Shown one piece after another: positions 52,834 to 58,398 of a stretch of DNA of 58,398 nt. The stretch is taken from assembly GCA_017889585.1 (NCBI GenBank), contig JAGFZX010000019.1:1-58398 (forward strand), read 5' to 3'. The position numbers and the translations under genes were made by a program. The notes beneath the pieces are model-generated. The model did not search any database. It worked only from the letters and a program-made list of their open reading frames with translations, and was not told the origin of the DNA. Each line of letters opens with the position of its first letter. Positions within the stretch are counted from its first letter, which is position 1. The DNA comes from Bacillota bacterium. GTDB taxonomy: Bacteria > Bacillota > Negativicutes > DSM-13327.

Positions 52834-53364
52834 TTAACCCCGACCACGCAAATAGCCTGCTTGGCGTAAAAAAATCATAATTTCAGTAACAACATGCTGT
52901 GGTGAATTACTATTGGTATCAATACTAAAATCAGCTTTCTGATACAATTCCCCTCGCTCACTGAGTAACCTATTGACAATTTGTTCACGATCAAAAATAT
53001 TTAATAACAATGGTCTAGTATTACGCCTGCCTGTACGCTCTAAAATAGTCTCAACTGAGGCTGTCAGAGTAATGATAACCCCATTTCTTTTCAAACGTCT
53101 CATATTTTCATTTGACAGCACTACACCACCGCCAGTAGCAATCACAGCATTATTATAGCGAGACAATTTAGCAATCATATCTTTTTCTTTTTCACGAAAA
53201 TATGCTTCGCCATAACGTTCAAATATTTCACGAATTGTCATGCCGATTTCATATTCGACTTTTTTATCACAGTCAACAAAGGGGCGTCCTAAGCGACTGG
53301 CCAGCAGCCTGCCAATCGTTGTTTTTCCCGTACCCATAAATCCTATCAATACAATATTTTTCAT
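52834..53364 (-). CDS. aroK: Shikimate kinase
   Basis: A 176-residue P-loop kinase of the shikimate pathway. Walker A is GFMGTGKTTIG, the shikimate-binding DCDKKVE region and FREKEKDMI follow, and the GGG in ATGGGVVLS and the lid Arg in RRNTRPLL are all present. It stands between the efflux genes and the pilus operon and is preceded by a short ORF. Confidence 0.95.
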   Translation of the reverse strand: MKNIVLIGFMGTGKTTIGRLLASRLGRPFVDCDKKVEYEIGMTIREIFERYGEAYFREKEKDMIAKLSRYNNAVIATGGGVVLSNENMRRLKRNGVIITLTASVETILERTGRRNTRPLLLNIFDREQIVNRLLSERGELYQKADFSIDTNSNSPQHVVTEIMIFLRQAGYLRGRG

Positions 53365-53366
53365 AG

Positions 53367-53453
53367 CTACTGCCTACAAATATTTAGCCGATAATAATCA
53401 ATAGCTATGATAGCATCTGCAATACTGTCATTGGCAATAATAAACTGAAGCAT
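53367..53453 (-). CDS. Possible 28-residue small ORF upstream of aroK
   Basis: ATG at 53453 preceded by GAGGTG at a spacing of 5 bases, coding MLQFIIANDSIADAIIAIDY and then YRLNICRQ, with the stop 2 bases before the aroK start. Composition is plausibly coding and the ribosome-binding site is better than that of aroK, so it may act in translational coupling. No family is recognised. Confidence 0.45.
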   Translation of the reverse strand: MLQFIIANDSIADAIIAIDYYRLNICRQ

Positions 53454-53503
53454 ACATTCACCTCATTTACATCAGATCATCTCTAAAATATAAAATATAA
53501 CGA

Positions 53504-53541
53504 TACAAGCGGTGAGGTTATTAATAACATCACCGCTTGTA
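53504..53541 (-). terminator. Palindromic terminator at the end of the pilus operon
   Basis: A 38-base palindrome (TACAAGCGGTGA and TCACCGCTTGTA outer arms, GTTATTAATAAC centre) with one mismatch. On the minus strand T-rich sequence follows (TTATATTTTATATTTTAG). It lies 67 bases after the pilO stop. Confidence 0.8.
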
Positions 53542-53607
53542 CAATTACTTAGAACCCACTATGAAATATTTTACTATATTATTAAAAATTTCTAAAGGAA
53601 TTTTTTG

Positions 53608-54207
53608 CTATTTTTTAGTATCTGAAACTTTATTATTTGTAGGCGTTAGTGCTGCAGACACACCATAACTGTAAATTTTCGCCGACAATTTGCTATCTAA
53701 GCCATTTTTGCCTAATTGCATGGCAATATTGGTAATACTTATATATCGGGATCCATTCTCAGTTTTACTTAAAAAATTCATAATTTGCGGAAAACTGCCA
53801 TTAATTAAAAATTCAACCTCAATTTCCCGATATCCCTCTTTGTTTACGGTTTTGGTAGGCTTAAGATAGCTAAGCCGTACACCACATTCCTGAGATAATT
53901 GCTCCACTTGTATTAGAAAACTGCTAATCTCCGGGCTATCAGGTAACATCTGGTCTACCTTCATTATTTTACCATCTAATTCAAGTAAATGTTGCTCTGG
54001 AGTCGGATGAGCTAAAGCAAAAGTTTCAATGACTTTCACCTGCTGCAGTTCGGTGTTGTATTGAGATGTTAATTCGTCGATGCGCGTCCACTCTGGTAAC
54101 AATAAAAAAATATATGCCAAATAAGTAATAACAACTGTTCCAATCCCAAACAAACTGACTTTATGCTTAACCTGTAATTTATCCCAGGAAACAAAGTTCA
54201 TGATCAT
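53608..54207 (-). CDS. pilO: Type IV pilus assembly protein PilO
   Basis: A 199-residue bitopic inner-membrane protein: a short cytoplasmic start, a membrane segment at about residues 18-36, a coiled coil, and a periplasmic ferredoxin-like domain (SQECGVRLSYLKPTKTV, then FLINGSFPQIMNFLSKTENG). It pairs with PilN in the alignment complex. It overlaps pilN by 4 bases. Assignment rests on topology, order and the GSFPQIMNFL motif. Confidence 0.88.
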   Translation of the reverse strand: MIMNFVSWDKLQVKHKVSLFGIGTVVITYLAYIFLLLPEWTRIDELTSQYNTELQQVKVIETFALAHPTPEQHLLELDGKIMKVDQMLPDSPEISSFLIQVEQLSQECGVRLSYLKPTKTVNKEGYREIEVEFLINGSFPQIMNFLSKTENGSRYISITNIAMQLGKNGLDSKLSAKIYSYGVSAALTPTNNKVSDTKK

Positions 54208-54734
54208 ATCCCCCTAGGTTTTACCACTATTTCAAATTTAGCAGTCTGCGTGACAGTATCCTTTTCAACATGAGTCAACACAGGTTCAATGAAAAATTGA
54301 TCACTTTCCATTGTTTGCATAAATTCGGCTACAACTGGATATGTTGCTGCCCACCCCTTAATTTGGATCGTGCCTTTGTCAGATTTGACAATCTCAGTAA
54401 AGGAAATCTGGGGCGAAGTGACAGAAGTAAGATGCTGTATAATACCATACCATGATCGACGCTCTTTTGTTAACACTGCCAAGATATTATTTTTCTTATC
54501 AAATTGTTGCTGTTTGTTCTTGGCACTTGCCATGATCAAACGAGTTGGCTGCAATAATTGGTACTGATTACGAGTATTTTGTAGCTGCCTCTCAATACTC
54601 CACACTTGATACAGACTATAACTATACATACTACTAACGATCATAATGATCAGAAAGCCTGTTAGCAGTAGTAATCGATTAACCGGCCATTTAGAGGGAC
54701 GTTCGGCAGGTGGTAAGAGATTAATTCGAATCAT
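54204..54734 (-). CDS. pilN: Type IV pilus assembly protein PilN
   Basis: A 176-residue protein starting MIRINLLPPAERPSK, the PilN motif that docks into PilM, then a membrane segment (about 20-43), a coiled coil and a periplasmic domain. It overlaps both pilM and pilO by 4 bases, so the three are translated together. Confidence 0.93.
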   Translation of the reverse strand: MIRINLLPPAERPSKWPVNRLLLLTGFLIIMIVSSMYSYSLYQVWSIERQLQNTRNQYQLLQPTRLIMASAKNKQQQFDKKNNILAVLTKERRSWYGIIQHLTSVTSPQISFTEIVKSDKGTIQIKGWAATYPVVAEFMQTMESDQFFIEPVLTHVEKDTVTQTAKFEIVVKPRGI

Positions 54735-55804
54735 AAATCACCTCCGCGTAGAGCTAGGCCAATTGCCGTACTTAACTCTGGCGCAACTTGCGATAAGTGT
54801 GTTCTATCAAAGGAAGCTGGAATTTTAAGCTTAATTAATGGGTCATGCATGACAGCTGACATATCTAACTGCAACGCTAAATACTCTACCAAATTGCCTA
54901 GCTTAGCTCCGCCGCCCGTAATAAAGACTTTATTAATCATAACAGCTCTATTTTGTTGCTGAAAATATTCAGCAGTCCGGCGTATATCGCTAGCAAAATC
55001 GTCTACAAGCAATTCCAACTGTTGTTTTGCCTCACGATACTCGTCTACATCTTCTCTTAATAAAATCAGTTGTTGTTTTTTAATCTGTTCAGCGACATTA
55101 ATATCAACCGCCATGGTTTTCATAATGACATTAGTAAAATTCTGTCCACCAATGGGAATATTACGAATGACTGCTGGACTGCCATTCTGAAACACGGTGA
55201 CTTGTGATTGTAATGCACCAATATCAATTAACATGGTTTTTTCTGCATCAGCAAAAATTCGATATAAAGCCAGTGGTTCAACATCCACGGCGACTAGTTT
55301 GAGCCCCACACTCTTCATAATATTGATAATGTTAGTAATATTCTCGATAGGTGCTGCGACTAATAGTACTTTTATTTCTGTTTCAGTATTGCCCTTTCCA
55401 ACAATGGAGTAATCAAAATAATAGCTGTTAGGAGCATATGGTATATACTTTTCCAAATCCCATTTGATAGCGACCCCCAATTCTTCCATAGTCATAGCAG
55501 GGAAAATCACTTCACGAGCAAACATGACCCTTCCACCTACTGCCACAACAGTATTCTTCGTAGAAGTCTGAGTTGTAGATAGCAGTTGACTGAGGGACTG
55601 AGTCAATTGCTGGCTGTCGATAATACGTCCATCTTCAATAGTATTGTCTGGCAAATCTTTAATGGCAAAGTTTTTTAATACAGGCTGACCTTGTTGCCAA
55701 GTTATCTCAACAAGCTTGATGCTCCCTGTTCCAATGTCAATACCAATTAAATCAGATGATTTTTTTAATAAAAAATTTTTAATTTTTTTCCACACACTGC
55801 TCAC
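54731..55804 (-). CDS. pilM: Type IV pilus assembly protein PilM
   Basis: A 357-residue actin/FtsA-like ATPase. LIGIDIGTGSIKLVEI is the phosphate-1 motif, MLIDIGALQSQVTVF is phosphate-2 and VFITGGGAKLGN is the adenosine motif. It lies at the cytoplasmic face and binds the PilN N-terminus. The stop codon of the ComFB gene upstream touches its start. Confidence 0.93.
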   Translation of the reverse strand: MSSVWKKIKNFLLKKSSDLIGIDIGTGSIKLVEITWQQGQPVLKNFAIKDLPDNTIEDGRIIDSQQLTQSLSQLLSTTQTSTKNTVVAVGGRVMFAREVIFPAMTMEELGVAIKWDLEKYIPYAPNSYYFDYSIVGKGNTETEIKVLLVAAPIENITNIINIMKSVGLKLVAVDVEPLALYRIFADAEKTMLIDIGALQSQVTVFQNGSPAVIRNIPIGGQNFTNVIMKTMAVDINVAEQIKKQQLILLREDVDEYREAKQQLELLVDDFASDIRRTAEYFQQQNRAVMINKVFITGGGAKLGNLVEYLALQLDMSAVMHDPLIKLKIPASFDRTHLSQVAPELSTAIGLALRGGDL

Positions 55805-56080
55805 CTATTTTTCATGATGGGGATGTTTTTTTACGATTTCAATGCTTTCTGTAAGCGCCCTAATGATATCAACAGCAAACTGTTGTTCGAGGGCTTTAAT
55901 TCTGGTATATGTTTCGCCTCTAGGGGTTACCACATAACGGGCAGGTAAAATAGTAAGGGCCATAGCAGCAATATCATGGCGACATTGCCCACAACCACAC
56001 ACATCACGATTAGCAGCCATCACAGCATCAATTTTTTGCAACACTAATTCTTCCATATAATTTTTAAGCTCCAAATGCAT
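55805..56080 (-). CDS. comFB: ComFB-family protein in the pilus operon
   Basis: A 91-residue protein that fits the late-competence ComFB family: LKNYMEELVLQKIDAVM, then CGCGQCRHDIAAMALTILPA, then RYVVTPRGETYTR. The Cys cluster and the RYV-TxxGE stretch are family features. ComFB-like proteins have recently been linked to cyclic-dinucleotide binding (from memory). It sits between the minor prepilins and pilM with no gap before pilM, suggesting a regulatory input to the pilus. The rest of the family assignment rests on motif recognition. Confidence 0.85.
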   Translation of the reverse strand: MHLELKNYMEELVLQKIDAVMAANRDVCGCGQCRHDIAAMALTILPARYVVTPRGETYTRIKALEQQFAVDIIRALTESIEIVKKHPHHEK

Positions 56081-56089
56081 TCACTCTCC

Positions 56090-56527
56090 CTAATAATTCC
56101 AAATAATCATCAGTGGATGATACTCACCTGTGGTTTCTGCCAGGGTTATGTGGGCAACAACTTGTCTTTTTGCCTGATTGACTATCCCTGTTGCTGTAAT
56201 CAGTCGTGTCTTTGTATTATTATGCTCCGGGTCCGGACCTGTTTGCACAGTATAACGGCCACCAGTTGGTATCGCCCCAAGAAAGTCTGATGTAGTTATA
56301 TTCTTTGCAATCTCAGTTTGACTTACAAATTCATGATCGGTTTTTAATTTGTGAGCGGCATAACGTATGCCAGCTTCCGCTAAATATTGTGCCGCTATTC
56401 CATCTCGATGATTGGTCGCGATTTGAACATCTGTCTTACTAAGCATAAGTAGTGTGGCTCCCATTGAACCGAGTAACATCATCATAATAAGTGCCAATAG
56501 TGCTGCTGAACCTCTTTGATTACCCAT
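56090..56527 (-). CDS. PilX-like minor pilin
   Basis: A 145-residue protein with the prepilin-type N-terminus NQRGSAALLALIMMMLLGSM (cleavage after G, then a hydrophobic helix, but without the usual Glu at +5). It matches PilX/PulK-type minor pilins: MLSKTDVQIATNHRDGIAAQ and YLAEAGIRYA are characteristic. It is part of the prepilin set at 56090-57918. Confidence 0.82.
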   Translation of the reverse strand: MGNQRGSAALLALIMMMLLGSMGATLLMLSKTDVQIATNHRDGIAAQYLAEAGIRYAAHKLKTDHEFVSQTEIAKNITTSDFLGAIPTGGRYTVQTGPDPEHNNTKTRLITATGIVNQAKRQVVAHITLAETTGEYHPLMIIWNY

Positions 56528-57043
56528 TTAGCGCCTATTCCACGGGAAACCGGCAGTATGGATCGTCTGCTTTTGACCTGTACTCGGATCAGTTACCTCT
56601 AGGGTTATGCCGATTGCCTGGATATTGGACATTTCAGGATATGGGATAAACAGTAAGTTTGTCACAACATTTTCCGTAATGGGATTAGTAGAATAACCAC
56701 CAGCAGGTATTACCTTTGTCTTGTCAATAATTATATACAGTGTGCTCCCATGAAGCCCTTCACCTAACTGAAACGTGTTGATTTCGCCACTTAGTTTGGT
56801 AACCCGCAGGGAGTGTGTATTATTAAGACTAAGTTCTTTCCCATAACGTATTTCTCTCATTATCTTATCAACGGTCAAACGGGCTGTTTGCTGCATAATG
56901 GTCCGGCTTTTTTCCACTGTCCAGATGGCTAAAGAAGCTCCAAATAAACTTAACATCCCTGATAGTAATATTACTGTCACGGTCATGCCAATCATTAATT
57001 CTAGCAGGGTAACTCCCCGCTCTGATGCAATGTATTTTCTCAT
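56528..57043 (-). CDS. PilW/ComGF-like minor prepilin
   Basis: A 171-residue prepilin. The cleavage site and helix read ERGVTLLELMIGMTVTVILL, with Glu at position +5, followed by a periplasmic domain with Q-TARLTVDKIMREIRYG typical of PilW. It ends one base before pilX and overlaps the next gene by 4 bases. Confidence 0.85.
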   Translation of the reverse strand: MRKYIASERGVTLLELMIGMTVTVILLSGMLSLFGASLAIWTVEKSRTIMQQTARLTVDKIMREIRYGKELSLNNTHSLRVTKLSGEINTFQLGEGLHGSTLYIIIDKTKVIPAGGYSTNPITENVVTNLLFIPYPEMSNIQAIGITLEVTDPSTGQKQTIHTAGFPWNRR

Positions 57044-57456
57044 AATGCGCTATACAAAGTAACAAATTGCAGATTACATTCTCTACCTTTCTCCTGCCAG
57101 GAAACCACAACAGTTACCTCAACTAGCGAATCATCGGCATCAGAGATGCTAGCATTTGTTATTAGTATATACCTTGGCGGTGGTAACTGTATAGTATCAC
57201 TCCATGGTATAGTGCAAGGTAGTGTAAGGCCAGCCCAATATTCAGGAGGATGGCTTTTTAATAATTCCAACTGTTTTTGTGCCAAATTAGCTGCTACCGT
57301 ATAATCTTTAGCCATAAGGTTAGCCTGAATAGCCTGTGTAAACATCCCGGAAATTGCTACTAACGCGATACTGATAATAAAAATAGCCAACAGAACTTCA
57401 GCTAAAATAAATCCTTTATTGGTCTTGAGCCAGTAGACAACAACGTTTCTGCTCAT
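57040..57456 (-). CDS. PilV-like minor prepilin
   Basis: A 138-residue prepilin: NKGFILAEVLLAIFIISIAL has the G|F site and Glu at +5, then AANLAQKQLELLKS as in PilV/GspI-type proteins. Two cysteines in the C-terminal half could form a disulfide. Confidence 0.82.
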   Translation of the reverse strand: MSRNVVVYWLKTNKGFILAEVLLAIFIISIALVAISGMFTQAIQANLMAKDYTVAANLAQKQLELLKSHPPEYWAGLTLPCTIPWSDTIQLPPPRYILITNASISDADDSLVEVTVVVSWQEKGRECNLQFVTLYSAL

Positions 57457-57459
57457 TGT

Positions 57460-57918
57460 CTACTCCTCAGCCTGCCAAGGCGCAAAATCGCTAATACGCA
57501 CTCGTCCGGTAACTGGTGCGAGAATAACATATTTCTTAGTATTCAGTTTGATACTCTTGAGCATAACAGTCTGCCCTATAAGAGGTGCTCCTGACAGACC
57601 AAAAATAATAGAAGACGAACTAGACAACATAACAGATGATGGAAAGGTGACTTTTTTGATGACCTGAGTCTGGTTTGTAACATCATAACCATAGGGCTCA
57701 CTACAGTTTAACTTCATGATATATGATGTTGTTCCACTACCCAAATTAATGGATACTTGCTGCAGCCAGCGAATATCGGCCGCCAATTGCTGGCTGGCAC
57801 CATCAAGCTCCTGCCTCGCCAACGACTGACCTAACTTTGGTATGGCTGTGCTGGCAATAATACCAAATACCCCAATACAAATCACCAATTCAAGCAAAGT
57901 TACGCCCTGTTGTCTCAT
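57460..57918 (-). CDS. GspH/FimT-like prepilin
   Basis: A 152-residue prepilin, QQGVTLLELVICIGVFGIIA with Glu at +5, then LARQELDGASQQLAADIRWL, the pattern of GspH/FimT-type minor pilins. It follows the prepilin peptidase gene by 9 bases. Confidence 0.85.
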   Translation of the reverse strand: MRQQGVTLLELVICIGVFGIIASTAIPKLGQSLARQELDGASQQLAADIRWLQQVSINLGSGTTSYIMKLNCSEPYGYDVTNQTQVIKKVTFPSSVMLSSSSSIIFGLSGAPLIGQTVMLKSIKLNTKKYVILAPVTGRVRISDFAPWQAEE

Positions 57919-57927
57919 ATGATCACC

Positions 57928-58398
57928 TCATAATAAATTCCCCATATACCAGGTGATCATATTATTTCCATATAATACAGTAATCAACGCGGCCAGAGCA
58001 ATAAATGGGCCAAAAGGAATGAAATCTTTACGGCTTTTAATTTTAAAAACTAATAGCAATACTCCTCCAATACCGCCAAAAACAAAGGATAGCAGCAGTG
58101 TGATTAATAAATATTGCCAACCAAAGCACAGGCCCAGGGCTGCAGCGAATTTAATATCGCCACCGCCCATGCCACCACCACTGACCAGGGCAATGATGAG
58201 AAGGAGTCCCCCACCAATGAATCCAGCAATGAGCATATTAAGAGGAGCAACACTACCAATCCATAAATTTATAACAACACCAGCCCCAGACAGCCATAGC
58301 AAGACTTTGTCCAAAATAAGCTGGTGATCGTAGTCAATGAACGTAATCACAATGAAAAAAGATGTCAGAATCAAAGCTTTGACAAGTTCAGGAGATGG
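57928..58398 (-). CDS. pilD: Prepilin peptidase, C-terminal part (gene continues beyond the window)
   Basis: The peptidase domain of a type IV prepilin peptidase. The two catalytic aspartates are in FIDYDHQLI and GGGMGGGDIKFAAALG, and six hydrophobic segments are visible. The frame is open to the right edge (PSPELVKALILT precedes the Met at 58374), so the N-terminal methylase domain and start lie outside the window. It processes the four prepilins encoded downstream. Confidence 0.9.
   Translation of the reverse strand, partial: PSPELVKALILTSFFIVITFIDYDHQLILDKVLLWLSGAGVVINLWIGSVAPLNMLIAGFIGGGLLLIIALVSGGGMGGGDIKFAAALGLCFGWQYLLITLLLSFVFGGIGGVLLLVFKIKSRKDFIPFGPFIALAALITVLYGNNMITWYMGNLL

Noticed and set aside
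56868..57110. 80-codon ORF across the pilW/pilV junction
   Set aside because: It lies in another frame over two well-supported prepilin genes.

Overview
The window comes from an anaerobic, endospore-forming, diderm Firmicute of the Negativicutes, most like Sporomusa or Pelosinus. This is an inference from gene content. GerA-type germination genes indicate endospores. The RND pump with its adaptor and an ArnT-type glycosyltransferase indicate an outer membrane. CooS, the anaerobic cobalamin pathway, a lactate-utilisation pair and Lar nickel-cofactor genes indicate a strictly anaerobic, lactate- and B12-centred metabolism. Base composition is AT-rich throughout.

Positions 1-5758, minus strand: a gerA-type germination operon (gerAA, gerAC, a small membrane protein and the first codons of gerAB), then a stand-alone Ni-CO dehydrogenase (cooS) preceded by a small Cys protein. 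Positions 5759-21250 are accessory territory. They hold a T-box-controlled ilvE, a PAS-GGDEF-EAL protein, an iron alcohol dehydrogenase, an atypical lactate/malate-type dehydrogenase lying inside a broken IS6-family element, an AEC permease, a TSUP permease and a divergent LysR regulator. They also hold many gene fossils: a SagB-type nitroreductase, a tyrosine recombinase, a response regulator-GAF protein, a GGDEF tail, and an intact IS6-family copy sitting inside an older one.

Positions 21255-36366, minus strand: a 16-gene cobalamin operon (cbiD-E-T-F-G-H-J-C, cobO, cbiA, cobU, cobQ, cbiB, cobS, pduX-like, cobD, cobC-like phosphatase; cbiB included in the chain) behind a clear promoter, a cobalamin riboswitch and an intrinsic terminator placed just before cbiD. 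CbiL, the cobalt chelatase and CobT are not in the window. Positions 37003-39866, plus strand: lutC and a fused lutB-lutA gene behind a promoter that carries a GntR/LldR-like operator.

Positions 40030-58398, minus strand: an envelope-glycan group (ArnT-like, NAD-epimerase, YdjC-type deacetylase) bracketed by two copies of a palindromic repeat; folE2; a stand-alone LarC C-terminal domain with larB and larE; an unknown 160-residue protein; an HD-GYP protein; an RND pump; aroK; and a type IV pilus-type operon (prepilin peptidase, four prepilins, a ComFB-family protein, pilM-N-O). GGDEF-EAL, HD-GYP and ComFB proteins together suggest cyclic-dinucleotide control of surface behaviour. The lut genes, the 2-hydroxyacid dehydrogenase and lar genes suggest a strong investment in hydroxyacids.

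No complete tRNA, rRNA or CRISPR array was seen. The points most worth a second look are the ldh-type gene inside the split IS, the long cbiG/cbiH overlap that encodes a Cys-bearing CbiH extension, the riboswitch terminator that also contains the cbiD ribosome-binding site, the LarC2 protein without LarC1, and ComFB embedded in a pilus operon.
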